In this document: piece after piece, positions 17,595 through 28,100 of the stretch | Numbering within the stretch: position 1 is the first letter of the stretch | How the letters are laid out: each line of letters begins with the position of its first letter | Source of the DNA: Desulfobulbaceae bacterium | GTDB lineage: Bacteria > Desulfobacterota > Desulfobulbia > Desulfobulbales > SURF-16 | Direction of reading: 5' to 3' | Length of the DNA: 64,000 nt | NCBI GenBank assembly: GCA_023230525.1 | Contig: JALNXE010000006.1 | Coordinates: 11,866-75,865, forward strand | Notes under the pieces: generated by a model | The model's database searches: none | What the model was told of the DNA's origin: nothing | The model's input: the letters and a program-made list of their open reading frames with translations, nothing else | Made by a program: the position numbers and the translations under genes

Positions 17595-18784
17595 TTACCA
17601 ATGAACAAAAACGAGTCGTTATTGACAACATGGTTAAATTACTGGAGCTCCCTGATTCGGCCTATGACAAAGCGCGTAAAAGGTATGAGGATCTCGGGGA
17701 ATGGTTTGATCGCGATGAATCAGCAGTGTCGGGAAACAATCCGCATATTTTCCCTCAAGGGTCGTTCCGCCTTGGCACAGCGATACGCCCACTTGATGAA
17801 AGTGAAAAATATGACCTTGATCTTGCCTGTAAGCTCCGGGACGGAATCAGCAAGGACAGCCATACCCAGGAAACCCTTAAGAAGCTGATTGGTATTGAGC
17901 TGGAAGCCTATCGGAAGGCCCGTGGCATCAAGCGTGAACTGGAGCCGAAACAGCGCTGCTGGCGTCTTGAGTATGAGGATGACCTCAGCTTTCACATGGA
18001 TATTGTTCCGTGTATTCCAGCGGATGAAAAACGGCGGAAGGCAATATTGGAGTCCATCCGCAATACAGGATTAGGCGAATATGTGGCTGGAGCTGCCTCC
18101 CAGACAACGGTATCCATAACGGACGACCGGCACGAGGGCTATAAGCATATATGTGATAACTGGAATATCAGCAATCCGGAAGGATATGCCAAGTGGTTTG
18201 AATACCGAATGAATCCACAACAAACAAGAATCCTTCTGGAAAAGGCTCAGGTGGATGATGTGCCCTTGTTCAAACAGAAAACACCTTTGCAGCGGGTGAT
18301 TCAGATTCTAAAGCGTCATCGTGATAACTGGAGCAAGGACAATCCGGATTCCAAGCCCATTTCCATCATCATAACGACACTGGCCGCCAGAGCCTATAAC
18401 GGTGAGACCGATATCGTTGCAGCCCTTGGTAACGTGCTTGAAAAGATGGGCGGTTTAGTGCGCCCGACAAAACCACGGGTTCCCAATCCCGTTGACCCCG
18501 AAGAGGACTTTGCCGACCGCTGGTATAGACATGATTGTCTGCACCTGAGACTGGAGGAAAATTTCAATGCCTGGCTTCTGCAGGCGAGAACTGATTTTCA
18601 GCATCTTACCTCCACGACTGACACTGAATTTCTCTGCGAACACATCGAAGAGAAGTTCTCATTGCGAGTGAACGAGGCGGAGCTGAAGAAGCAACTGGGG
18701 ATCAGCGCTGCCAGCGTTAACATTGTAACTCCCAAAACACACACGATTGACCGACAAGACTCGGCCAGACCGTGGGAATGGTAG
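17591..18784 (+). CDS. CBASS CD-NTase (cGAS/DncV-like nucleotidyltransferase)
   Basis: 397 residues. Polymerase-beta-like fold with QGSFRLGT (56-63), metal-binding D75 and D77 (YDLDL) and third acidic D137 (HMDIVP), so the catalytic triad is intact. It should make a cyclic di- or trinucleotide on phage infection that activates the adjacent SAVED effector. The C-terminus ends RPWEW rather than in glycine or alanine, which matters because type II CBASS enzymes are modified at their C-terminus. The gene overlaps cap5 by four bases and lies four bases before the E2-like gene. The clade cannot be fixed by eye. Confidence 0.9.
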   Translation: MITNEQKRVVIDNMVKLLELPDSAYDKARKRYEDLGEWFDRDESAVSGNNPHIFPQGSFRLGTAIRPLDESEKYDLDLACKLRDGISKDSHTQETLKKLIGIELEAYRKARGIKRELEPKQRCWRLEYEDDLSFHMDIVPCIPADEKRRKAILESIRNTGLGEYVAGAASQTTVSITDDRHEGYKHICDNWNISNPEGYAKWFEYRMNPQQTRILLEKAQVDDVPLFKQKTPLQRVIQILKRHRDNWSKDNPDSKPISIIITTLAARAYNGETDIVAALGNVLEKMGGLVRPTKPRVPNPVDPEEDFADRWYRHDCLHLRLEENFNAWLLQARTDFQHLTSTTDTEFLCEHIEEKFSLRVNEAELKKQLGISAASVNIVTPKTHTIDRQDSARPWEW

Positions 18785-18788
18785 CTGA

Positions 18789-19448
18789 ATGGGTGTATTG
18801 GCATTGAAAAGCTTGAGCCAATTTCTTCGCGATTATCCCGGCATGTCGACGGCTCCATGCTCAGATGCTGGTGTGTGCCTGCGTGGGAAATTTCGGTTCA
18901 AGGCCAGCGTGTCTGACAGTGATGAAATAGATGACTCCTACAAGTTGGAAATCGTTGTTCCGGACAAATTCCCTCAGGCCCTTCCTAAGGTGAAGGAAAC
19001 CGGCGGCAAGATTCCGCGTGATGGAAATTTTCATGTCAACCATGATGGAACCCTTTGTCTGGGTTCACCGCTCAGGCTGTTGAGGAAAATCCATAGCGCC
19101 CCAAATCTGACTGGCTTTGCAGATAAATGTCTCGTGCCGTACCTCTACGCTGTTTCTTACAAGCTGAGGCACGGTGGAGATTTTGTATTTGGCGAGTTGG
19201 CTCATGGTGGCCAAGGCATCGTGGACGATTACTCCGTTATACTGGGATTAAAAGAAAGGCCTCAGGTAACACAGGCCATTCAGCTGCTTGGAATAAAAAA
19301 ACGGATTGCTAACAAAAGGTCCTGTCCCTGCGGATGCGAGAAAAAACTCGGGGCGTGCCCGTTTCACCATAAATTGAATGAGTTTCGCAAAATGGCCCCT
19401 GTTTCATGGTTCAAAGCACATGCCTTGAATGACTGGAACCAAATTTAG
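18789..19448 (+). CDS. E2-like conjugating protein of type II-short CBASS
   Basis: 219 residues. The E2-type core shows YKLEIVVPDKFPQALPKV (about 51-68) and the active-site segment HVNHDGTLCLGSP with the candidate catalytic cysteine C90. A C-terminal zinc-like cluster C179-P-C-G-C183...C190 resembles a SEC-C tail. No E1 or JAB protease gene is present, matching the short type II layout in which the E2-like protein alone modifies or primes the CD-NTase. It follows the CD-NTase by four bases. Role taken from family knowledge; the zinc tail is an extra feature. Confidence 0.8.
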   Translation: MGVLALKSLSQFLRDYPGMSTAPCSDAGVCLRGKFRFKASVSDSDEIDDSYKLEIVVPDKFPQALPKVKETGGKIPRDGNFHVNHDGTLCLGSPLRLLRKIHSAPNLTGFADKCLVPYLYAVSYKLRHGGDFVFGELAHGGQGIVDDYSVILGLKERPQVTQAIQLLGIKKRIANKRSCPCGCEKKLGACPFHHKLNEFRKMAPVSWFKAHALNDWNQI

Positions 19449-19464
19449 AGGAAGAGAAGATTCC

Positions 19465-20799
19465 ATGACTAAAGAATCCCAAAACATCGAATGGAAACAG
19501 TCGTGGCACGACGACTACCTGAAATGGATTTGCGGGTTTGCCAATGCCCAGGGCGGACGGGTTTTCATCGGCAAAGATGATACGGGCAAAACTGTCGGTT
19601 TGCATAATGCCAAGAAACTTCTGGAAGACCTACCGAACAAGATTCGCGACCAACTGGGACTGATGCCGCATATCAATCTGTTGCACGAAGACGACAAAGC
19701 CTATCTGGAAATCATCGTTGAACCATCAACTGTGCCCATTTCTCTGCGAGGTTCCTACTACTGGCGGTCGGGATCGGTAAAGCAGGAACTGAAAGGCCAT
19801 GGCCTGACAGAGTTTCTTCTGAAGAAGATGGGCATGACCTGGGATCGGGTGGTTGAAGAGAAAGCGACGCTCGATGATATTGACGATGCGACAATTGAAC
19901 TCTTCAAAAAAGAGGCGGTTACCGCTGGTCGCCTACCGGATATTTCCGGGCTTTCTCCAGAAGAATTATTAAGAAAGTTGCACCTGCTCACTGACGATGG
20001 TCTGAACAATGCGGCTTTGGTTCTGTTTGGCAAAGATCCCGGAGAATTCTTTCCGAACCTGTTCGTAAAGATTGGGCGGTTTGGTCTTAATATGGTGGAT
20101 ATGCGTTTTCAGGAGGTCTGCGAGGGCAACCTTTTTCAGCTCCTTCGTGATGTGATGGAGCAACTGGAACGAAAGTTTTTAATTAAGCCAGTACGGTTTG
20201 AAGGGCTGCGCCGCATTGAAGAGCTGGAGTATCCTGTTCCGGCGCTGCGTGAAATGCTGCTCAATGCGCTGGTACATCGAAATTATATGGGCAGCATGAC
20301 GCAACTCCGCGTCATGGATGACCGGCTTTCGTTGTGGAATGTCGGCACTCTGCCGCTCGAACTAACCGTTGAAAAGTTATTTCAGGCGCACAGGTCAATT
20401 CCCCGTAATCCACTCATCGCAGAGGTGTGCTATCGGGTCGGCTATATTGATTCCTGGGGACGGGGAATTGAAAAGATCACTGATGCCTGCAAACAGGCTG
20501 GACTGCCTGAACCCCTCATTGAGGAAAATTCAGGTGGTGTTACGGTTGAGCTGCTGAAAGCACCGACTTCCGAAGGGTTGGGTAATCAGTTGGGTAATCA
20601 GTTGGGTAATCAGTTGGGTAATACTAAAGAACTGATTCTCGCAGAGATGAAAACCAACCCTAAGATTTCAGGTGCTCAACTGGCTGAACTGTTAGACATC
20701 AGCACAACGGCGGTTGAGAAGAATATAAAACAACTGCGAGAGGATGGTCTGGTCAAGCGTGTCGGCGGAACTCGCGGTCACTGGGAAGTGAAGGGATAA
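19465..20799 (+). CDS. AlbA_2/Schlafen-type ATP-binding HTH protein
   Basis: 444 residues from the ATG at 19465, chosen for the GAGGAAGAG upstream and the usual MTKESQNIEWKQSW start; a longer frame from 19429 overlaps the E2 gene. The N-terminal AlbA_2 (Schlafen-like) domain (about 1-110, WICGFANAQGGRVFIG) is followed by a GHKL-type ATPase segment (MLLNALVHRNYM, DDRLSLWNVGTLP) and a C-terminal winged HTH (about 390-440). A linker of repeated LGNQ units separates them. Such proteins are common as orphan genes inside type I RM operons and are thought to regulate transcription. It lies three bases before hsdR. Confidence 0.8.
   Translation: MTKESQNIEWKQSWHDDYLKWICGFANAQGGRVFIGKDDTGKTVGLHNAKKLLEDLPNKIRDQLGLMPHINLLHEDDKAYLEIIVEPSTVPISLRGSYYWRSGSVKQELKGHGLTEFLLKKMGMTWDRVVEEKATLDDIDDATIELFKKEAVTAGRLPDISGLSPEELLRKLHLLTDDGLNNAALVLFGKDPGEFFPNLFVKIGRFGLNMVDMRFQEVCEGNLFQLLRDVMEQLERKFLIKPVRFEGLRRIEELEYPVPALREMLLNALVHRNYMGSMTQLRVMDDRLSLWNVGTLPLELTVEKLFQAHRSIPRNPLIAEVCYRVGYIDSWGRGIEKITDACKQAGLPEPLIEENSGGVTVELLKAPTSEGLGNQLGNQLGNQLGNTKELILAEMKTNPKISGAQLAELLDISTTAVEKNIKQLREDGLVKRVGGTRGHWEVKG
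20578..20622 (+). repeat. In-frame 12-bp tandem repeat (TTGGGTAATCAG)
   Basis: Three full copies and a 9-base partial copy, encoding LGNQ units in the linker between the ATPase and HTH parts of the AlbA_2 protein. Copy-number change would lengthen the linker without a frameshift. Confidence 0.9.
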
Positions 20800-20801
20800 T
20801 T

Positions 20802-23800
20802 ATGTGTGATTTTGCAACCAACGAAAAATTAACAAGCCAGATTCCAGCCCTGCAATTACTGGTAGCCTTGGGCTATGAATACATTTCGCCTGAAGAAGCA
20901 CTGACAGAGCGTCAGGGACGCTTTTCCAATGTTTTATTGGAGAACATTCTGCGCAACCAGCTCAAAGAGATAAACCGTATTCGTTACAAGGGCAGCGAAT
21001 ACCTCTTCAGTGAGGAGAATGTACAGTCGGCCATTCAGAAGCTGAAAAACATCAAATACGACGGTCTGCTGAAGACCAACGAGGCTATTTACGACCTGAT
21101 CACTCTCGGGACGGCCATGGAACAGACCATTGAGGGTGACTCGAAAAGCTTCAACATGAACTATATCGATTGGCGCAATCCCGGTCGCAACAGGTTTCAC
21201 GTAACGGTCGAATACAGTGTTGAACGAAGTAGAAGCACAGAAACGGCCCGCCCGGATATCGTTCTCTTCGTCAATGGCATTTCGTTTTGCGTGATTGAGT
21301 GTAAAGCGCCGCAGACAGAAGTGGAGCAGGCCGTTTCGCAGTCGATCAGAAATCAGAATGACGACTATATCCCGAAGCTCTTTATCTACAGCCAGATGGT
21401 GTTGGCTCTGAATAAGAACAGCGCTATGTACGCAACAACGGGTACTGCTGCAAAATTCTGGGGGGTATGGAAAGAGCCTCAGATGGATAACGGTGAGCGC
21501 GAGTTTGAAAAATTGGCAGCAGTAGTCAACCAGCCACTTGCCGAGGATGTTGTCGCCAGAATTTCATCTGCCTTTGATGTTAAGCCGGAAGCATTGACCG
21601 GCAACAGACTGGTGACCGAACAGGACAAGTCTCTGTTCTCCCTCTGCCGCCCGGAAAGGCTCCTGGAATTGGCGTGGAAGTTTACGGTGTTTGATGGGGG
21701 GATCAAGAAGATTGCCCGCTATCAGCAGTACTTCGTCATCAAGTCTACCCTGAATCGGGTGAAGCACTTTGACAGCGCCGACTCACGTAAAGGCGGTGTG
21801 ATCTGGCACACTCAGGGTTCAGGGAAATCCCTGACCATGGTGATGCTCGCAAGAAACCTGGCCTTAGATCCGGAAATATTGAATCCGCGAATTGTTCTTG
21901 TGACAGACCGTGATGACCTCGACAAGCAGCTGGGGAACACCTTTGCCGCCTGTGGCCTTGAGGCGAATCGGGCTACATCGGGCAGAAACCTGCTGGAGCT
22001 TGTCGCTGAAAAGAAATCGGGGATTATCACAACCCTCATTCATAAGTTCGATAAAGCTTACGCGGCAAAAAAATACCAGGATGAATCACCTGATATTTTC
22101 ATTCTTGTGGATGAGAGCCACCGTACCCAGTTCGGTTCTTTTTCTGCCCGGATGAGGCAGATGTTTCCTCATGCCTGTTATTTAGGATTCACAGGTACTC
22201 CACTGTTAAAGAAGGAAAAGAACAATTTCACCAAGTTCGGAGAACTGGTGGAGCCTCATTATTCAATTACACAAGCTGTAGAAGACGGTGCCGTTGTTCC
22301 ACTTTTGTACGAGGGGCGGCATGTCGAGATGACACAAAACAAGGATGCTGTAGATCTCTGGTTTGAAAGGCATACAAAAGGATTAACCAAGGAACAGCAA
22401 GCGGATCTGAAACGGAAATATGCACGAGCAGAAATGCTGAATAAGGCAGATCAGGTCATATACATGAGAGCCTTTGACATCAGTGAGCACTTTCGCTCCA
22501 ACTGGCAGGGTACAGGATTTAAGGCACAATTGGTGGCGCCGAATAAAGTATCTGCGCTCAAGTACAATGCGCATCTGAATGAGATTGGCATTGTCAGCTC
22601 TGAGGTCGTTATCTCGCCACCGGATATGCGTGAAGGCTACGAAGAAACCGATGATGAAACAACGGACGAAGTCGTAAAATTCTGGCAAAAAATGATGAAG
22701 CGCTATGGCAGTGAAGATGAATACACCAAGCAGCTTATCAATCAGTTTAAGCATGGCAGCGAACCTGAAATTCTTATTGTCGTTGATAAGTTGCTCACCG
22801 GCTTTGATGCCCCACGAAACGCGGTACTCTATTTGTGCAGGGTGCTTAAAGAGCACACGCTGCTTCAAGCAATTGCACGGGTCAATCGTCTTTATGAGGG
22901 CAAGGAGTTCGGCTTCATTGTCGACTATGCAAGCGTCCTCGGCGAACTGGATAAAGCACTCACAATGTACAGCGCTTTTGAAGGTTTCGATGAATCCGAT
23001 CTTGTCGGCACCCTGACATCCATTAACAGTGAAGTGGAAAAACTGCCGGGCCGGTATTCCGATCTCTGGGATCTATTCAAAACGGTTAAGCATTCTTATG
23101 ACGAAGAAGCATATGAAGTGCTGCTTGCCGATGACGAGCTCCGAGAAGAGTTTTACAGTCGCCTTTCGGAGTTTGGGAAAACCCTCGGCATTGCACTGTC
23201 TTCCGAAAAATTCCTGACCGAAACCGACGAAAAAACGATGATCAGATACAAGGCAGACCTTCGGAAATTCCAGTCACTCAAGGCGTCTGTCAAGCTTCGG
23301 TATGCAGAGGCCATTGATTACCGGGATTACGAGCCAAAAATCAAAAAATTGCTGGATATCCACATTCAAGCCAGCGAAGTTGTTCAGCTGAATGAACCGG
23401 TCAATATCTTTGACGACAAAATGTTTAATCAAGTCAAAGAGGAGCAAGGTGTATATCAGACCAAGAAGACCTCGGCTTCAAAGGCTGATACGATTGCGCA
23501 TGCCACGAAGAAAGTTATCACCGAAAAGATGGATGAAGACCCTGCGTTTTACGAGAAGTTCTCAAAGCTGATCCAGCAAGCGATCGAAGACTTCAGGGCT
23601 AAGAGGATATCCGATCTGGATTATCTGAATAAAGTTGTGGACATCCGTAACAAGGTTGTCGGCAAGGTGCATGATGATATACCTGATAAACTTTCAGGCA
23701 ATGAAGATGCCATGGCCTATTTCGGGGTGCTTAAGCCTTTCCTTGAAAAACACGAATCAGGTGAAGGAGACCTTGAATCTGCTGCGGCAGATACGGCAAT

Positions 23801-24002
23801 TGCTATTCATGGTATTTTGGAAAAACACAAAAAAGTTCACTTCTGGGATGATGATGACGCTCAAAAACAGGCGATTAACGAGATCGACGATTATCTCTAT
23901 GATGAACTCAAGACGGAAAGAGGCGTCGAATTGTCGCTTGATCAGATGGATGACATCATCGAGAAAGTGCTGCAGGTGGCAAAGCACAGGAGTTATAAAT
24001 AA
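20802..24002 (+). CDS. hsdR: Type I restriction endonuclease subunit R
   Basis: 1066 residues. ATP-dependent translocase and nuclease. The N-terminal PD-(D/E)xK nuclease has D152 and the E166-x-K168 pair (RPDIVLF, VIECKAP). The SF2 motor has Walker A GSGKS (339-343) and the DESH box (437-440), and a helicase C-terminal domain follows (TGFDAPR, QAIARVNR). The C-terminal helical part (about 800-1066) would bind HsdM/HsdS. It is separated from hsdM and hsdS by five inserted genes yet remains in the same tight operon. Its stop overlaps the next start (TAATG). Confidence 0.95.
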   Translation: MCDFATNEKLTSQIPALQLLVALGYEYISPEEALTERQGRFSNVLLENILRNQLKEINRIRYKGSEYLFSEENVQSAIQKLKNIKYDGLLKTNEAIYDLITLGTAMEQTIEGDSKSFNMNYIDWRNPGRNRFHVTVEYSVERSRSTETARPDIVLFVNGISFCVIECKAPQTEVEQAVSQSIRNQNDDYIPKLFIYSQMVLALNKNSAMYATTGTAAKFWGVWKEPQMDNGEREFEKLAAVVNQPLAEDVVARISSAFDVKPEALTGNRLVTEQDKSLFSLCRPERLLELAWKFTVFDGGIKKIARYQQYFVIKSTLNRVKHFDSADSRKGGVIWHTQGSGKSLTMVMLARNLALDPEILNPRIVLVTDRDDLDKQLGNTFAACGLEANRATSGRNLLELVAEKKSGIITTLIHKFDKAYAAKKYQDESPDIFILVDESHRTQFGSFSARMRQMFPHACYLGFTGTPLLKKEKNNFTKFGELVEPHYSITQAVEDGAVVPLLYEGRHVEMTQNKDAVDLWFERHTKGLTKEQQADLKRKYARAEMLNKADQVIYMRAFDISEHFRSNWQGTGFKAQLVAPNKVSALKYNAHLNEIGIVSSEVVISPPDMREGYEETDDETTDEVVKFWQKMMKRYGSEDEYTKQLINQFKHGSEPEILIVVDKLLTGFDAPRNAVLYLCRVLKEHTLLQAIARVNRLYEGKEFGFIVDYASVLGELDKALTMYSAFEGFDESDLVGTLTSINSEVEKLPGRYSDLWDLFKTVKHSYDEEAYEVLLADDELREEFYSRLSEFGKTLGIALSSEKFLTETDEKTMIRYKADLRKFQSLKASVKLRYAEAIDYRDYEPKIKKLLDIHIQASEVVQLNEPVNIFDDKMFNQVKEEQGVYQTKKTSASKADTIAHATKKVITEKMDEDPAFYEKFSKLIQQAIEDFRAKRISDLDYLNKVVDIRNKVVGKVHDDIPDKLSGNEDAMAYFGVLKPFLEKHESGEGDLESAAADTAIAIHGILEKHKKVHFWDDDDAQKQAINEIDDYLYDELKTERGVELSLDQMDDIIEKVLQVAKHRSYK

Positions 24003-24724
24003 TGGAGGTAAACCATAACAACACGCACTCGGTTGTTTACGGGCGAAAGACTATTGATTTCAGTCTGTTTTATTGTGAAAGAAAAACATTGGAAATTGCC
24101 GTGCTTCCTGATAGCACCGTTATTGTCAAAGCACCCGTTCAATCAGGCATTGCACTAATAGAAAAGAAAATAATTAAAAGAGCTCGTTGGATTCTCAGGC
24201 AGTTGAATTATTTCAAGCAGTTTAACCCAAAGACGCCTGATCGCTGTTACGTGAACGGAGAGACCCACCGGTATCTTGGAAAACAATACCGCTTGAAGTT
24301 AATAGAGGGACCGGAAAACTCCGTCAAATTATCTCGCGGCTTTTTCCATATCACTTGTCGGAGCGAGCCGACTCCAACTGCTGCCAAGAAACTTTTAAAT
24401 CAATGGTATTCAGAAAAGGCACAGGTTCAATTTTTCGAAAGCATGGATCGCTGCTGGCAGAAATTTAATGGTCTCGGTGTTGACCAGCCAAAACTATCCA
24501 TCAAGCGAATGCAAAAAAGATGGGGAAGCCTTTCAGACAAGGGCACAGTAACCCTCAATACCGACCTGATCAAAGCGCCTAAAGAGTGCATTGACTATGT
24601 TGTTACGCATGAACTGTGTCACCTGAAATATCATGACCATAGCCCGGATTTTTACAAGCTCCTCGACTCTGTCATTCCGGGATGGGAAAAGATAAAACAC
24701 AAACTTGAACTCAGCATGGTGTGA
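24002..24724 (+). CDS. YgjP-like M48-family metallopeptidase (DUF45)
   Basis: 240 residues. Zinc motif HELCH at 203-207 with a downstream H in YHDHSPDF, and the family signature RMQKRWGSLSDKGTVTLN before it. YgjP-like genes often close type I RM operons; a role in proteolytic control of HsdR has been suggested but is not established. The start codon overlaps the hsdR stop (TAATG), so translation is coupled. A similar gene closes the second RM operon of this window (45861-46568). Confidence 0.88.
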   Translation: MEVNHNNTHSVVYGRKTIDFSLFYCERKTLEIAVLPDSTVIVKAPVQSGIALIEKKIIKRARWILRQLNYFKQFNPKTPDRCYVNGETHRYLGKQYRLKLIEGPENSVKLSRGFFHITCRSEPTPTAAKKLLNQWYSEKAQVQFFESMDRCWQKFNGLGVDQPKLSIKRMQKRWGSLSDKGTVTLNTDLIKAPKECIDYVVTHELCHLKYHDHSPDFYKLLDSVIPGWEKIKHKLELSMV

Positions 24725-24770
24725 TCACGAAGCGGAAAATTTCGAGGAATACAAAATTGGGAGCGGCCCT

Positions 24771-24979
24771 ATGAACATTCAATACGTAGCCATTCAGATC
24801 TTGAAGGACGTTGTATGCCAATGAAATCGCCAAGCTGCTGAACTGGGCTCTGGAAATCTGATGGCAAGACACTGGCGGCCACACTCAGTACCCGGCTCTA
24901 CTCCGACATCAAGAGCAATTAGGACAAGTCACCCTTTGTAAAAGTCGGCACTCAGGCCAAGGAGATTCTCAGTAAATAA
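24771..24979 (+). pseudogene. Decayed HARE-HTH / winged-helix gene fragment
   Basis: ATG at 24771 opens MNIQYVAIQILKDV. With frameshifts and internal stops the plus strand continues as ANEIAKLLNWALE, then GKTLAATLSTRLYSDIKSN, then DKSPFVKVGT, a recognisable HARE-HTH domain pattern found at the start of some restriction-like proteins. Three interruptions in about 70 codons show it is dead. Confidence 0.6.
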
Positions 24980-25155
24980 TCAATAAAACAACGTGTGCCG
25001 CGTTGCCCAGCAGCAAGTTTTTGACCACCGGTAAAATAATATTCACGCATGACGTGTCCGACCTCCAAACCAGCCGCAGCTAATGCGGGATCGATGTATT
25101 TGGCGCCGGTATCGGCTTCACTCTCGCCGGTGTTAGCTAAAACACAGTATCTATT
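24952..25155 (-). pseudogene. Fragment of a type I HsdR N-terminus (EcoEI-like)
   Basis: Reading minus: SEADTGAKYIDPALAAAG, then HVMREYYFTGGQKLAAGQRG, then RCFIDYLLRISLA and a stop. This is the opening of EcoEI-type HsdR proteins (KYIDPAL...REYYFTDGRKL...DYLL), where the nuclease domain would follow. Only about 65 codons remain. Confidence 0.6.
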
Positions 25156-25162
25156 AAACGGT

Positions 25163-28100
25163 CTACACAAGAAGTTCTTCTTGCCGATGAATTTTCAACA
25201 ATCGTAACTGCTGAGTTTTATGACCTGGGAGTTTAAGTTCACCTACATCACCAAGAGATAATCCCAACAAGGCCTGCGCTACTGGGGTCAGTTCATTGAT
25301 GATGCCCATTTTAGGATTGCTTGCACTGTCTACAATAAAGACACTGTGTCGATTTTTGGGATCATCAACAAAATCATAGGTGACACGGTCACCGACCTCA
25401 ACAAACGCATCTTCATCTCCTGCAGAAGCAGCAGAAACTTCTACCAGTTCCTCACCCGCTTCCTGTGTCTCCAGACTATCATTGTCCTGAATGTAATCCT
25501 CAGCGTCCTCCCACTCATCTGGTGCTTCATCTCCGCTAAGCCGTTGTCGTTCTTCCAAAAAATGCTGAAGACGCCTGACTTCCTTTCGGGGATTATAGAA
25601 CCAGTCTGTGGACCAGATACGATGAATACGTGACTTCCAGCCAAGTGATTCAAGAATTTCCTGCCGGATACGATCACGGTCACGCACAGAGTGTCCTCTA
25701 TGATAGGTCGCACCATCACACTCAATGCCAGCCAGAAATTCACCGGGTCTGTCCGGATTCCGTACCGCCATGTCAATGAAAAATCCCGCAACACCTAACT
25801 GCGGTTTAACTTCATATCCCATTGCAGTAACAACATTGGCCACAGATATCTCAAAGTCACTATCCGGTGCCCGCACATTTTCGTCTGTCGTTGTCAGAAT
25901 CCCGTGTTTTGCAAAATCAAGATAGTCCCGCAAAGCCTTCGTTCCCAAGGGGGTTTTCTCATCGACAACGATATCTTCCGGCGACATGGATGTGAAAAGC
26001 TCGATCCTCCGCTTAGAGCGGGTAAAAAGGACATTCAGCCGTCGCCATCCATCCGGACGGCTGATAGGACCAAAGTTCTGGCGTACTTTGTCGGTACCCG
26101 GCACCTTGCCAAATGTGGTGGAGATAAAGATGACATCACGCTCATCACCCTGGACATTTTCCAGGTTTTTGACGAAAAACGGCCACCCCTCATTCTCCCA
26201 ATAACCGAGAAACTCTACGCCTTCCTTAAATGTTTTCAGCTTCTTGTCAAGCAGATCTTCAATAAGCTCGCGCTGGGTCTGATTGAGGGTGACGACCCCC
26301 AGAGACTCATCAGGCCGCTTGATCATATGTTCCAGAACCGCATCAACCACTCGTTGAGCCTCGGGTTTATTCAGCCTGTCTCTGTACAAACCACTTCGCA
26401 CATACCGGTATTTCACTCCAAGCCCAGGATTCTTGGCATACGGTGAAGGGAAAACGACCAGATTTTTATAAAAATGGTGATTTGAGAAGGCGATAAGCGA
26501 TTCATGCTGCGATCTATAATGCCACCGCAAGCTGCGTACAGGGGTAAACAACTGCTGACAGATATCCAGAATGCTTTCCATGCCGCTGATGGCAGCCGGG
26601 GCCTCGTCCTCCTCTTCATCGCCGTCACCGGCGTCCACAATGCGATCAAAAAAGCTCGTTGGGGGTAATTGTTTAGGATCACCTACCACCACCAACTGGT
26701 TCCCACGGGCGATAGCACCCAAAGCCTCCTCTGGTCGGAGCTGAGAAGCCTCATCCATAACCACCAGATCAAATTTCAAAACACCCTGTTCAAGATACTG
26801 AGCCACTGAAAGTGGACCCATCATAAAGCATGGCTTTAAGGCTTGCAGCGCATTACCTGCCCTTTTAATCAACTGTCGGATCGGAATATGTCGTCGTTGT
26901 TTGTTGATCTCCCGACGCAGCAGGTGCATATCGGTATACTCACCTACGGTCGTTCCACGTCTGCCCTCAGGAACACGGGTACGACTATTGATCTGGCTGG
27001 CAAAATCCTTTCCAGCCAGAGAAACAATTTCAGCATCAAGCACCTGGTAGGCTGTACGGATCTTATCATGGGTCACACCGTTAAATCCCGAGAGTTCTGG
27101 ATATGCCTGGTAGGCTGAACGACCAATCGACTGATAGGTTGATAGTTCAAAGGCAGATGTCAAAGCAGCGGAGGGAATCTTGTTTGATTCTAAAGCATCC
27201 ACAAAATCACCAAGCCCTTGCTGCTGGGCCTGCTCACGAGCCATAAGATATTTTGACCACGGAAGTACCGATCCGGGCGCAGCGCCAGCCGACTCGATCC
27301 GGCGCACAATCTCTACAGGCCGATCTTGCAAGTCCTGATCACGCTCACTCTTTTGCCAGTCATCCCAATTAAACGAGCCATATGAACACAGTCCTTCAAG
27401 AAAGACTTTGGCATCTCGACACCCATCGTCAATTTCAGAGAAAAGAACCCGCCCCTTTTCCAGTGCTTCCTGAACATCATCAGAAAGCAGACGCCATTGG
27501 ACACTGAGGGGTAACTCTCTCTCACATACTAACCGACCCCAGGCATGGGCCTGAGATAAGCCGGTTATATCAGTATCAACCCCAATAAAATGGTGGCCAA
27601 ACAAAGAGGATATTTCTTCTGATTGAGCAAGTCGATCCAGAAGAAATTCAGCTTCGGCCTCTTGATCAATCGCATCGAGGACGGCAGAAGCTGAGTGCTC
27701 TGGCCGCGCGCAGAACGCCAACCCTTCCAAAATCCCCCTGACCTCCCTTCCTTCGTCCCGCGCCGTTTCAATCAAACCTTGCCAATCCTCAAACCGATTC
27801 CAGGCGGGCATTGAAGTAATATTGGCCCATTCTTCATCCATCGAGGATTTGGTGCTTGCGAAGGCCTCAGCAAGCATAAGCGAAGATTCTCCATCGGCAA
27901 AAAAACGGGCCTTATCAGCGGCATCTATTACAAGAGAAACTTTCTTTGATAAGGCAGGAAGGTGCTCAGACCATGTCTCACCTGTAACGGCGATCACCTG
28001 AGAGAGCGCCTCACCTGCGGCCTCTTTCAAGGTTTTGTGTCCCGCCAGCAGCATGGCCAGCTCTGAAGATGACGCATCGAGCTCTGCCTTTGCCTCCATG

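Noticed and set aside
20578..20622. Phase-variable on/off repeat
   Set aside because: The unit is 12 bases, so copy-number change keeps the frame; it cannot switch the gene off.
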